DNA of 64,000 bases from Mactromeris polynyma (lineage: Eukaryota; Mollusca; Bivalvia; Venerida; Mactridae). Below are positions 50,065-61,990 of the stretch, one piece after another. The stretch is taken from assembly GCA_032209605.1 (NCBI GenBank), contig JASFXZ010000029.1:175001-239000 (forward strand). The letters are read 5' to 3'. The notes under the pieces are model-generated. The model saw only the letters and a list, made by a program, of their open reading frames with translations, did not search any database and had not been told where the DNA came from. The number at the start of each line of letters is the position of its first letter. Position 1 is the first letter of the stretch. Made by a program: the position numbers and the translations under genes.

Positions 50065-50351
50065 TCACGCATATAAATTTTCCTCAGATGCTCCAGGTTT
50101 ACCAGATGATGCGATATTTTCAGCTGTAGGAAGTTTACAAACACTATTCGCAACCAGACATGCCAATGATGGTAAATTCTTCGCCTTTTCCTTTGATGAT
50201 TGACACTGGTGAAACACTGCTTTTAGAGGAAAAGTGAACTTCATAATATCAGTTACTAATGTACAGCAATGTTGGAACTTCTTAACCAGACTCTTCTTAG
50301 CTTTGCTTAGCTTGTGTCCATGAACAACAACCTTGAATTTCAAACGCGAAT
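50065..50351 (-). CDS. Open exon-like frame inside the TTAA element
   Basis: Acceptor 'tttattacag', then QLDSRLKFKVVVHGHKLSKA, KKSLVKKFQHCCTLVTDIMK and so on to stop 50065. Basic, no recognised domain; phase does not match exon 2 of the transposase. It may be a decayed later exon or a second protein of the element. Confidence 0.35.
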
Positions 50352-51040
50352 CTAGCTGTTCTGTAATAAAAGGATGAACAAATAGAATGGTTTCAATATC
50401 TTAATTGATTTGTCTGAACATGCATGAAAAGAACGAGGCCCAAGTCTATATCAAACATATGCAATGTGTTGATTTGATGCCCAATGGTTAAAAACATATG
50501 CAATGTGTGGATTTGATGTCCAATGGTTAAGATATTTTTGACAAAATGAAAACTGGTGTATAAACTTAATCTGTAACATATAAACTTTATACATTTGATG
50601 AGGATTTTATACATTTGAAGTCAGTATCTAATTGAAAAATATTTAATTTTTAGAGAAAGATGGCCAAAGAATATCTTTATAACAAATGTCATGCAGAAAT
50701 AGTTGATTGTTAAAAAACAGTCAGTTTTTATTGGTAGTTCACATTTACACTGAATGAATCTATACCTGTACACAGTGTACTTTTTTTAAACCTAATGCCT
50801 TGTACTGTTAATAGTAAAATACACATATGAATTAATTTCTTATTTTTAAATATTAAATTTGGATCTTATATACAAATAAGAAAAAACCTTTAACCAGGTA
50901 TATTGGAATATTTCAGATGTGAAGTTCCATTTGGATTTCAAATATGAAACCAAACAATTGCCAGTTTCAATATACATGTTCATTTCATGCTTCAAGTAAT
51001 TTCCAAAAATATTTAAGACTGATATTTGTGATAAACTCAC

Positions 51041-51887
51041 TTCATTTCTCTCTGATTTGCTTCTTTCGCTGCCGCTTTCATTGACTCCGAGTCTGAAGCC
51101 ACTTTTTCAATGATTGGTCCTGCCCTTCTCTCCATCTTCTTAAGTTTACTATTGCTGATAGTTGGTATGTTCAGGGCTGCTAGCATGTTATTGACCTTAT
51201 TCGTTCCTCCCACACTGTCAATCATGGCTGAAAATACACAGCAACATCTAGTTAACAGTAGGCCTATACTGCGATGAATGCCATTCGTAGTAATTAAATG
51301 TGTATGAATTTTGCTGGCTGATATTTTTACATAAATTTCAAACTGTGCTAAATTTACACAAAATTTATAGCTAATGCATAAAACACAATATTAATGTGAA
51401 ATGGTTGGAGTACTGAAAGCAATTGTAACAGTATGATATTTCACTGTGATTTTTTATCAGTAACTACATAAATGGTTGACGAAATTTCTATAAGAATTCA
51501 ATGATGTTTTAAACAAAAATCAACACAAACATTACAAAGGCATTAGACTTGAGATTTGGGTATGTATTGTCCCCAAATTCGGGACGAACTGACCTATTGT
51601 TGCTGGGTACGAAATGACTTGGGTACGAAGCGCATATGTAAGAAAAAGTTTGCGTGAAATTGTTTCAGTGAAATCACACTAATTCGCTAAATAAACCAAT
51701 AAATAAATCGTTACCTGTTCCAAGCTTTGTGTTGACAGTTGACAGCAAAACTCGAGGCACCCTGTTTACTTCCTTTCACCAATTTTCCATACGCAACACA
51801 GTTCACATGACCGCAATCAGTGTTCAAGCATTTCACATACAAACATCCTCCTAATCCTTTCTTAAGTTCACTGATAACGTTCTCCAT
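51041..51887 (-). pseudogene. Kolobok/Mutator-domain transposase N-terminal exons
   Basis: Exon 1 (51887-51715) reads MENVISELKKGLGGCLYVKC, then CGHVNCVAYGKLVKGSKQ, with paired cysteines. Exon 2 (51227-51041) reads IDSVGGTNKVNNMLAALNIP, TISNSKLKKMERRAGPIIEK, VASDSESMKAAAKEANQREM. The family junction VNTKLGTAMID is present at DNA level, but a 7-bp tandem duplication (gtcaactgtcaaca near 51733-51746) shifts the frame just before it. Removing the extra 7 bp makes exon 1 end in phase 1, exactly what exon 2 needs. This identifies the protein as the Mutator-like domain family common in mollusc transposons. The following DGTW catalytic region was not found. Confidence 0.75.
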
Positions 51888-52797
51888 GGATAAGGGAATA
51901 GACCGTCTACACAATTTACAATCGATCGCGCGTTTGTTCGGCCATCTTTAAATCAGCTCAACGTCCAGATCACGTGGTCGGTTTATCATGGTCACATGGT
52001 CGGTAACGTGACCTTCCGAAATGTACCGATATAACCCGGAAAATACCGATTTTTCAGGGTCCGTAAACCTTAATACGGATAAATTAATCATGCTTTATTC
52101 CTTTGTGTTTGTTTGTTACACCACAATTCTGGTAAGAGTTAAGTTAATTATACCAATGCGTTATTATTTTACATTACATCGCATTTTAAACAAGACAATT
52201 AAATCTTACCGATTTTGTCTGCATCATTCTTGTCGATAGCAATCCTACAACGATTGAATGCAAACCTTGATAAAACGCACATGGTTGCGATTGCGGAAGT
52301 ACGAACGCAAAATAGTATTTACGTGCGTTTTGTTTATGAGTATGACGAAATTAGATGTCACCTGTCTGGCCGAACCCATCGATCTTTTGATTTAAATATA
52401 TGTTTTTGCCGTATTCTGATGTTAAAGCAAATCTGTTGTTTTACACGTGTGCATTTGTATAACTTTAAAACTTCCCAGTTCATGACGGACTCGTCTCACC
52501 TGTGAGTATGACTTTCCTCAGATTCCCCCGGAGCATTATTTTTCGGTTCAGCTTTGTTGTAAACGCTGGGTTGGAACGGAATAATTTCGTATGTCCTAAA
52601 TTATGGTTTGAATGTAGACATACGTATCTATGATTGTGCTATCTCACGCACACTGAATTACTTTACTTCTAACTAGTTTAGCTACTTTTGACGAGTTTTA
52701 TGAATTTTATACATCAAAATGAAACAATAAATTATGTTGATTTTCTCATAGTATGTAGTAAATTGGTTTTCCATACGACCATTATGCTCGTACGTAA

Positions 52798-52945
52798 GCA
52801 CAGGAGATTGGCACGAGATATCTCCATTTATTCCTCCTAAAGTTATCTTCCTTTATCCCTTCCGTAGTATACTAGTATGTGTAACTGAAACGTATACCAC
52901 AGAAGGGATAAAGGGAGCGAACTCGTGAAATCTCCTGTGTATGTA
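52798..52945. mobile_element. Small foldback element
   Basis: Outer arms cacaggagatt and aatctcctgtg, and inner arms cctttatcccttccgtagtata and tataccacagaagggataaagg, form a ~150-bp imperfect hairpin. Confidence 0.6.
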
Positions 52946-53474
52946 GCTTTGCGTCAAACGAAATACACAAGCACTGAACGTGTGGTTAACATTAATGTAC
53001 TCTAATATACATTCACGTTACTGAGCACATCTTGACAAAGTAAATACTTTGAATGTACGTTTGTGTTTAGTTTGATCAATATTACATTTAATAAAAGTAC
53101 GGTAAGTCTGGCGCGTATAAAGTGGACTTTTATGTGTCTAGGTCGGATATTACAACATGTTGCCATCGCGTCAGGCTAGAACAAATGTGTATATAGATAA
53201 CTAACTTACACTGAGTGTTAATGAGCATGCAGTTGTTATTAGTGAACAGTTAAGATTATTTTCTGTTAAAATTTTGTATTATATTTGTACATTCAAGCCG
53301 ACTTGGATGCCTGTTACCATGGAGATAAATGCAAAGAGTGACTCCTGAGAAGAGATTAAAATGGAAGTATGGAGTTCTACTCATATTGTGCTGACTATTT
53401 TGTATTGTTGATTTCCCTTGTCTGTTTGTCCGTCCGTCTGTTTGTCCTTCCGTCGGTCACACACTATTGTGTTA

Positions 53475-53765
53475 ATCATATCTCCAAAATAATATGAGTC
53501 ATGAATGTTCACCAGCTTTTGTAGTTGTGCACCCGGAGTTTCATGTTTGGCTGTTCCCAGTAAGTGCAAAGTAATGGCCATTGACTTAGTTAAAATATAG
53601 CCTATAGAGTATGCAATCGTGTAACGCATATCTCAAAAAGAATATGAGCCAGAGTCATAGATCTTTACAGGAATTTTCACCAGTAACCTAGTTGTGCACC
53701 TGGGGTGTCATGATTGGCTGTGCCCAGTAAGTGCAAAGTTATGACCCTTGACTTATTGAAAAGAT
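53475..53765. repeat. Tandem duplication, ~165-bp unit, two copies
   Basis: Both copies contain catatctc(c)aaaa.aatatgag, agttgtgcacc.ggagt.tcatg.ttggctgt and cccagtaagtgcaaagt.atg.cc.ttgactta. Confidence 0.7.
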
Positions 53766-54496
53766 AAAGGCAGCCATGCAGCCAAGAGTCCCAAAATACG
53801 CACCCTCACTCAGCCAGCAGCAGCATTATTTTTGAAGACCCATGATTAGCTAGAACATCCATATATATAGCATTATCATTTTCGGTAACCTACCTTCGCC
53901 TTGTACAGCCATATGTAGCATTGTCTGGTAACTACCCTCACTATGTTCAGTCATTTATGGCATTGTCTTGTTTCTATCCTCACCTCGTACTCATATATAA
54001 CATTGTCGGGTGAATAAACTCGCATTGTAAGTCATGTATGGCATTGTCGGGTAAATACCCGCGCCTTTTAAATGATTTTGCTGTGTAAAAATGTTCATGT
54101 TTGAGCGAATTTTCGTAAGATACATTAGACGGAATATATGTTGATGTAATTAAATTTGGAAGTCAAAACGTTGCCTAAATAATAATTATTATAATATCCA
54201 TTGTTAGTTTAGCACTGAATTATTTATGCGTTTGTGTCAGTATTTTTGTAATTGGCGAACGAACCTACTGCATTGCATATATGCACATGTTTATATCAAT
54301 GTGTATGATATGGTATTCAATTACAAGCATTTATTTCAAATATGGAATGTTCTTTAAAAATTTTGAATTTTATTAAAAGCAGATTTGTTTTAGAAATTTA
54401 TCATCTATTGAAGTTTGTTAGTGACATGTACATAAAAATTCTGCATTGTATAAGATACCTTGTCCAACTTTCTGGCTCATCGCACGATTCCCAAGA

Positions 54497-54535
54497 TGTT
54501 ATCGATAAAGGCTCCATGCTATAACCGATTATATA
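54497..54535. repeat. Direct repeat flanking the LINE (left)
   Basis: atcgataaaggctccatgct followed by ataaccgattatata matches 59165-59203 (atcgatattggctccatgct, ataaccgaatatact) with few mismatches, including a 19-bp exact core. Confidence 0.75.
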
Positions 54536-54619
54536 TACGCTACTGTAACTGCAATATTAGAAGAATAGTTTATTCCGAAATATTAGATTTCACATAAACC
54601 GACAATGCAAATATATATA

Positions 54620-54700
54620 CAGTAAAACCTCAATAATGAGGACGAAAACGAGGCTTTAACACGTCGGACGTACTATTACAGTGAGCGAAATAAAATCGAA
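54620..54700. mobile_element. pogo-like terminal sequence
   Basis: cagtaaaacctcaataatga preceded by TA resembles pogo-type ends. It lies just upstream of the LINE ORF1. A right-type end, gaagttttactg with TA, is at 59735-59748, but the two may belong to different elements. Confidence 0.4.
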
Positions 54701-54796
54701 TGAATAAATAGCAAATACAAATAGGAAGAGGAAACATCAAAAACGGATATAAAGTGGTATATACTAGTGAAAGTGTGTAGCTTGTGATAAATAATA

Positions 54797-56550
54797 ATGT
54801 CTAACAATCATAATAAGCAGAAAGCGGACAACAGAAAGAAAACAAATTCTCCCGCCATTTCTGAGCAAAGAAACGACCAGGCAAAGAAAACGGACGGAAC
54901 ATCCACAGATCACCAACCAGATCAACAGAATATGGGAAAGCAAAAGAAAACTGGTAATATGACTAGTGTTAGCCCATGTTATGAGAACCGTCAACAATTT
55001 GTCCCTATGACACAAATATTTACCCCTACCCCACCCACCCCACGGGAAATGCCGCCAAACAGTCAATATTTGAAAATGCTAAGCATGAACGGACAATGTG
55101 AACAATATAATACTTACCCCAATGAATTACCAGTGCTCTCGCCATCCTCCTATGTCGGAACGAACACGTCGAACTCTACCCATAGAACACCAAACTTTAC
55201 CCCACCTATCTATCAACAAGGGGATCAATTCCAGACGTATCATCAACAACAACAGATAGCTGAATCAAATGCAAATGATATGCTTATCAGTTTGATAAAT
55301 AAACTTGACACTCGTCTCCAATCAATAGAAAACAGTGTTTCAAAGCTAAATGTTATACAAAATGAAGTCTCACAAGTTAAAGCTGATGTTTCTGTGTTGA
55401 GAGAGGACAATCATTCCATGAAAACCAAACTAAATGAGGTTGAACAATTTTGCAAATCAATTAGAAACTTTACTGACGAATTCAATGAACATAAATGTAA
55501 ACAACAAAATGATATGATCGATCTGAAACAACAAAACAACAACATGTCGGCAGCAATTGATAATCTTCATACTGAAAATAGTTTACTCCGAGACAAACTG
55601 TTGAACATCGAATGGAGGAGATGCGAGAAAACCTGTTATTTATTGGTATCACGGAAGACGAAAACAACAAACACATTAGCAATTCCGATGAATATAATGA
55701 TCAGAGTGAAACAAGTATTCCAAATAAAACATCCTGTGAGGAAGTACTCCGCAAATTTCTCAAAGCAAATATTGAAGACGACACAACAATCAACACAGAC
55801 AATAACATAAACATTTCAGAAATTCGCTTCGATCGAGTGCATAGATTAGGAGGCCCAAATAGGAATTGAAAGATTCGTCCTATTGTCGCCAAATTTGAAA
55901 GATATTGTGATAGAGAAATTATTCGAGAAGCAGGCGACAAACTGAATATGAAAAAGAGTGGTCACTACATAAATGAACAATTCCCTCCTGAAATGGAAGA
56001 ACGCCGCCGCAAGATTCGGCCAGTGTATCGTCAAATGGAAAACGATCCAAATGTAATAGAGAAATGCTCTCTAGTCAAAGACAAACTATTTGTAGGTAAA
56101 ATGATGTATAATCCAAATACAGATAAATTTGAATTACCAGGAGACAACGCATTTAAGCGTCAACAATTTCAACATACACTATCTAGGCCAATATCACTCG
56201 ACAACACAACAAATAGACGACATGGATACATTCCGATGCAGAAATCAGATAAAAGGAATCAAACTTCACATCTAGACTTCCGGACACATAACAGATTCGA
56301 TCTCATAGTGGACAATAGAGAACGCACTCCTTCAACATCCAGATACAAACAAAAAGCGCGATCTCCACTTGACGACACTGAACTCAAACGTTACATAAAC
56401 GAATACACAAGCAACTCATTAAACGACCAAAACGATGACGGGCCTCAAACATGTGATAGTGGAAATTGTGTGCGTACAGAAGCGGAACGTAAAGACACAC
56501 ATCCTCTTGATCACGTGCATAGGCAAGACAGGGAAACTGTTATGGTTTAA
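54797..56550 (+). pseudogene. LINE ORF1 (coiled coil + RRM RNA-binding protein)
   Basis: Hydrophilic, Gln/Asn-rich N-terminus (MSNNHNKQKADNRKKTN...), then a coiled coil at about 55280-55600 (LDTRLQSIENSVSKLNVIQN, EVSQVKADVSVLREDNHSMK), then the RRM-type block MEEMRENLLFIGITE ... CEEVLRKFLKANI ... EIRFDRVHRLGG, and a C-terminal domain with PPEMEERRRKIRPVYRQME. This is the layout of L1-type ORF1 proteins. A frameshift just before 55612 and a TGA at 55867-55869 break an otherwise continuous protein of about 580 codons. It precedes ORF2 at 56637. Confidence 0.85.
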
Positions 56551-56636
56551 ATCACGACAAATCGGAACATCACAACAATTTTCAATCGATTTATAATGAT
56601 AATGTTGGACGTTCTCGCTCTATTAATTTTCTTTCA

Positions 56637-59067
56637 TTGAATGTTTGTGGAATTTTAACAAAACAATTTGTACCTGAATTTCGCAACCTCATTGATAAGT
56701 ACGATGTGGTCGGATTTCAAGAAACAAAAATCGACTCATTAGACAGTGTTGCATTTGATGACTTCAAATTACACTTTAAATATAGGAAATCTGTATCCTA
56801 TGGTAAAAAGTCGGGCGGCATATGTGTCGCAATTAAAAAGGTTTGTTTGTTTCATCGAGTTTAACGCCGTTTCTCAACGATATTTCAGTTATATACGGCG
56901 GCCGGTTCACCTAACCAGTTTTTCCTGGACTGAATTCTTACCAGTACTAACTTACCCTTCCATAAGGAGCCGGCAACTTCTCCACATGTGGAGGAAAATC
57001 GACATTTTTGTCAAAGTGTACTAACCACTGGACCAGGGCCGCGGCTGCAATTAAAAAGGACTTGCAACAATATGTTAACTTTATTGACACTGATTGTAAA
57101 TTTGTCATGTGGTTAGTTCTATCAGATTTATTTACAGGTTGTGGTGTTTATATGGTGTTGTGTATTTGCCACCCGAGAACTCTCCTTATACCTTATGCTT
57201 GTGATAACCCATTTTTAGATATACAAACTGATATTGATAATTTTTCAGGTCGAGATGCAAATTTATGTTTGTTTGGAGATTGGAACTCCAGAACTAAACA
57301 AATGCAAGATTTCATTGAGCCTAATTACAATTTGCTTGAACATAATGAAATGAATGACCTTATCAATGAACTCGATGATGACAAAACGTGTTTTGAAAAC
57401 AGTAATGTTCGAACCTATAGAAACAATAAGGATAATACAATTAATAATTATGGTTATAAATTTATTGATTTTTTGCAATATAATCGGTTATATATACTAA
57501 ATGGAAGAACAAACGGTGAATATGTAGGAAGCGTTACATGTAAAAACGCTAGCACAGTAGATTATTTCATTTGCTCAACAAAAATGTTTTACTTGATCTT
57601 ACATATGAACATTCTAGATTTTTGCCCTCTATATTCCGATGTTCATAATCCTGTAGATGTTTTGTTTATTTTTCATAACTCCAAAAATGAAGCAAGAAAT
57701 GAACAAAGCCAGTCTTTCCCTAAAAAGCGGCTATGGGACGATAGTAAAACTGATAATTTTACTAATAATATAAATTTGAACTAGGTAAACTCACTCATAG
57801 AAGAACTAAGTGCTATTGAAAACAAAAGTAAATGTTCATTAGAAGATACAAATACAAGTACAAATACATTTGTATAGCGCAAAAACTATTGAACAATATT
57901 CTATTGCGCTTCACACAGTCCATCAGGTATTTAGAAAATCCTATATATATACAAACACGGAAATATGCAAACTCTTCAATCGTAAGACATTTTAAACAAA
58001 TATGTCATCAGAAGATCCATGAAAATTGCTATCCTTAAATTCTTCAATATTGTATTAAATAGCGGAATTATTCCCAGTGACTGGACAGTGGGGATTATTA
58101 ATCCGATTTATAAAAACAAGGGTGAAACAACAAATCCAGAAAACTACCGACCTATAACATTATTAAGCTGTTTGGGTAAACTTTTCACCAACATGCGTCT
58201 GCAAAAAAAATCCGAGAAGTATAATCTTATAAATATTTATCAAGCGGGCTTTCGTAAAGGATATTCCATAGTCGACAATATGTTTATACTAAACGCTTTA
58301 AGAGAATTACTAACTATCTCGAAAAAGAAACTATTCTGCGCATTCGTAGACTTAAAAAAGGCATTTGACACTGTGAATAGAACAAGACTATGGTTTAAAT
58401 TGCAACAATACAATGTGAACGGCAAATTATTTAACGTTGTAAAAAGCCTTTACGAAAATGCTAAATCATGTGTAAGCGTAGAAGGGTCTAGATCAAACTG
58501 TTTTCCTTGCTCAATAGGCCTTCTATCTTAACGATCTGCATAACTACTTCGAATCAATGAACCCAACATCTGGTGTAAATTTTGATGCGATTAACGACAA
58601 CAACGAAATAATAAGCTATCTAACATTATTTGTGCTTTTATATTCAGATGACACAGTCATTCTCGCTGAATCTGCAGAAGAGTTACAAAGTGCATTAAAC
58701 GTCTACGAACAATATTGTGACAAATGGAAATTGTCTGTAAACACTTAAAAAACAAAAATAATAATTTTCTCTAAAGCAAGAAATCTACATTTCAATTTTA
58801 CATACAAAAACGAAAATATAGAAGTAGTTGATGATTACAATTATCTAGGAAATATCTTCAGTAAAAACAGATCATTTAAAGTAGCTAAATTTTATATTGC
58901 CAAACAAGCAACGAAGGCTATGTACTCGTTAATAAAAAAAATCAAAAGATATGAAACTACCGATTGATTTACAAATTGAACTGTTCGATAAAATGGTTAA
59001 ACCAGTTTTACTTTACGGGTGCGAACTCTGGGGCTCATGTGCAGTTTTCTGGGATAAATATCAAGAA
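56637..59067 (+). pseudogene. LINE ORF2: APE endonuclease + reverse transcriptase, broken
   Basis: Endonuclease: MNVCGILTKQFVPEFRNLID, VVGFQETKID (catalytic Glu), GGICVAIKK, then, past the SINE at 56842-57046, LCLFGDWNSRT, YILNGRTNGEYVGS and STVDYF. RT from about 58019: NPENYRPITLLSCLGKLFTN, QAGFRKGYSIVDNMFILNAL, FCAFVDLKKAFDTVNR, and the catalytic LLYSDDTVILAE at about 58633. Defects include a stop at 57784, loss of most of the linker between the domains (57785-58018 holds unrelated AT-rich repeat), a frameshift at about 58525, TAA at 58746 and a slip at about 58945. The C-terminal tail after VKPVLLYGCELWGS is missing. Confidence 0.85.
56842..57046 (-). mobile_element. SINE inserted in LINE endonuclease
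   Basis: Same family as 25301-25574, inverted, flanked by perfect 13-bp duplications gcaattaaaaagg (56829-56841 and 57047-57059). Removing it rejoins the endonuclease frame (VAIKK|DLQQYV). This copy keeps the A-box but lacks about 67 bp including the B-box, so it could not be efficiently transcribed by RNA polymerase III. Confidence 0.9.
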
Positions 59068-59164
59068 TGATCTCCCTTGATTATCGGCTTTGTTTAAGCC
59101 ATTTCCTCTAACTTGGATTGTCTCACTTCCTCGCGAAAATGACACCTGTCAAACTAGTCAATAA

Positions 59165-59203
59165 TCGATATTGGCTCCATGCTATAACCGAATATACTCG
59201 GAT
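59165..59203. repeat. Direct repeat flanking the LINE (right)
   Basis: Partner of 54497-54535; see that entry. Confidence 0.75.
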
Positions 59204-59209
59204 TTAACG

Positions 59210-60480
59210 TTTCTTATTCATTATCATTAGCGACTAACTTAGCCACCCCATTGTGTTTCGATAGCATGTTCAAATTGCCTTTGGCAATAGTGTGACTTTA
59301 AATATTCTTGGGGGTGTAAAGAATAACAAAGACTTAAGCGTGATATTCAAATAAATCTTCAATCACGGCAACAACTAAAATTTCAGTGGAAACAGAAAAT
59401 GTGTTGTAAAAATAAATAATACATTTTTGTAAGTAAGTTTGTTATCTCGAAATAATGTGAAAATCAATACTGGTAAATTGTCGCAGATTGTTTGAAGATG
59501 AATTTATAAGATCAGAAAACTAGTTTATAAGAATAACAAGAGTATTGCAGTAAACAATTGTATTGTGGTGAAATGAAATGGTAGCTATGGACCGAGAATC
59601 ATATTCGAGTGTTCGACCTATCTCCGTTCGATTGATCTACTGTTAGATAATATGAATTAAGATGGGATTTCTCCGGGATTTAAGAACCTGTTCGAGGTAT
59701 CTACTGTGTTCGAGGCAAAACTGTTCGAGGTTTCGAAGTTTTACTGTAATTAAAAAACAGGATTTGGCATTTATCCTGATCATTCTATGAATACTGTGTA
59801 TATATGTAGAAACATATGAAATCTCGTGATTTTCCCCACGTTATGTAGGTTATATAGGTCCTTTGTCTGAATAATTGCAACATCTCTATTACAATATATA
59901 TAAGTTCAGGGATCGCGTGTTCCATATAAATAGCATCACTTTAAATATTTTTATTTCAGTATAAAGTAAAACAGAATCATCACCAAAATTGCTTTGATTG
60001 TAATCAAGTTTTACTGTGTTAAAGTCAACACCTTTACAGATCAAAACGTCAAGCTGTACATTACCACCCAATAATATTGACCATACCAATATTTCATCTC
60101 AAGTTTAAACTATAATCGTGTGACTTAAAAGGAAACATTTACATAAAAACATATTTGTTTAACATTAAAATAAACGCACACATTATTTAACCATTGAAAT
60201 AATGACATAATTCTTAAAAACAAAATAATATGTCATACAATATATAAATATATATTGCACGTACCTACTATCTACACATATAAAACCAAGGAGCAGTCGT
60301 TTATCTTTATTGTAAAAACGAATTAAATGCAGATGATAAAAAATAACTGAATTTCAAAACAGGTACTAATGCACTTAAGATATTATTTATCATCCCGGTC
60401 AGACCGTAGATGAACTGATTAACAACTGCTCCTTGTATGAATATAAAACTTATCACACATTAACTATAAAAATAATTCGG
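59210..60480. other. Gap with a pogo-like end
   Basis: No gene. 59590-59748 carries repeated 'tgttcgaggt' phrases ending gaagttttactg plus TA, like the right end of a pogo-type element. Confidence 0.4.
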
Positions 60481-60483
60481 ACA

Positions 60484-61990
60484 TTATTTACATAGGTTAA
60501 TTTTTCTACTATTTAAAATATCATGACAGATTTTGGCACAAATTCTAATGACTGTTTGATTGGTAAAATCAAATTTAAGTTTTTCTTCATCAGTAAGATT
60601 ATTAAAATGTGGATTAAGCGATGAAGCCTTCTGTAAAAGGGGCGTACGTATACTACTATATAAGTTGCAATGAAACAAAACATGAATTTCTGTCTCAATT
60701 TCACCACAGAAAGGACATTTACGATCAGATATACTTAAATTTTCATATCTGCCAGTTTCAATTCTAATTGGCGGAACACCACATATAAATTTACTAAAAG
60801 CCGACATATGCCTTGGTGGAAGAATTAGCTTACAATAGGGTTCGGCTTCAAAACTGTTTTGTATGTACAATAGTTATACTTAACCTATTGCGACCTCTTC
60901 CGGATTTGCTGTCAATCCTAGAGATCGATACATTCTAATCATTGATGTAAACGGACATTAAATTATCAACAATATTATCACAAATTATATTGTTTGGCAC
61001 ATACTTGTCTAAATAAGTAAAATACAAAAGATTACAATTGCACAATTGTCTTTTTTTACTAAGAACATCCAGTTTTTACAGCTATTGCTTGAATTGCTGT
61101 TTGCCCAGATTGCTGAACGCTTATTGATTCTTGACTCTGTAGTATTACAACTTCTTGACCAGAAACTTGCCACAGACTTCAATTGACGGATGGAAGGGTG
61201 TACCCACGCCAATTCCCCAGCCAGCGCTGCATTTGGCGTGTACCTTCCTACCCCCAAGAAAAATCTCATAGCACGATTTTGAACATTGTTAATGCACGAG
61301 AACGATCGAACTCCCCAAATTGCTGTACCATAATTAATGACGGGCCAAACTAAAGAATCATACAATTTTGTAAAAACGTTATACGGCATATCACCAACTA
61401 CTAGCAATTAAAAGGCCTAAAGCGCAGCTAGCACTCTGAGCAACGGCATTTACTGTAACATTATAATCTAGATGTTGATCAAGAACAAGACCTAAGTATA
61501 CATCATTGTCTTAAACCGGAATTAACGTCAAACCAATCCGTCCTAAACGAATTCACTTTCACGCAAGAACTTACAGACGAGTATAGTGATTTGATTGCAT
61601 TTAACATATTACCAGCTATTCTCGATTATTTTAGTAGCCTCTCCCATAGTTTATCTCTATTGATAAAATCGTAAGCTTTCTTGAAATCAATAAATGCAAC
61701 AAAAGTGGACTGTTTCATTTTTTTTTCTTTACATTAGTAAGTGTTGAAATCTGATCAATTGTACTACGTTTTTTGCTGAACCCACCCTGCTCATCTTCCA
61801 ATTTATTATTACTTTCGGCCCATTTGCTCAATATATTTTATAAACCGCAGAAGCAAGTGATATACCTCTATAAGTTAGTGGGTCTCTAGGATCTAAAGAC
61901 GAGGATTTAGGAATAGGAATTATAATCCATTTGGACTAGATAGAAGGCACTGTTCCACTACTGAAACACACATTAAACATGTGTAATACA
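60484..61990 (-). pseudogene. LINE ORF2 fragment: RT start and C-terminal zinc knuckle
   Basis: From 61990 leftward: FNVCFSSGTVPSI, SKWIIIPIPKSSSLDPRDPL, TYRGISLASAVYKIY, then in a shifted frame STIDQISTLTNV and STFVAFIDFKKAYDFINRDK, LW. The catalytic YxDD segment is absent: the sequence jumps from VNSGLRQ to VYLGLVLDQHLDYN near 61500. It continues with VWPVINYGTAIWGVRSFSCI and, after a break, IRIETGRYENLSISDRKCPF and CGEIETEIHVLFHC (C-x2-C...H-x4-C zinc knuckle). It is a different LINE family from the one at 54.8-59.1 kb and is multiply disrupted. Confidence 0.8.

Larger units (their letters stand above)
48670..52069 (-). mobile_element. Kolobok-like DNA transposon, 3.4 kb, TTAA target
   Basis: Perfect 14-bp inverted ends ggtttacggaccct (48670-48683 and complement ending 52069) are flanked by TTAA on both sides (48666-48669 and 52070-52073). 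TTAA duplications occur in piggyBac and Kolobok elements; the GG-starting ends and the encoded Mutator-domain-like protein favour Kolobok. Transposase exons lie on the minus strand, but most of the catalytic region is absent, so this copy is internally deleted. Confidence 0.75.

Noticed and set aside
49929..50153. Minus-strand frame of 74 aa overlapping the exon at 50065-50351
   Set aside because: It overlaps the better-supported frame; no domain or splice context of its own.
54620..59748. A single 5.1-kb pogo element containing the LINE
   Set aside because: The two TA-CAGTAAAAC-type ends have different subterminal sequences and probably belong to different elements.
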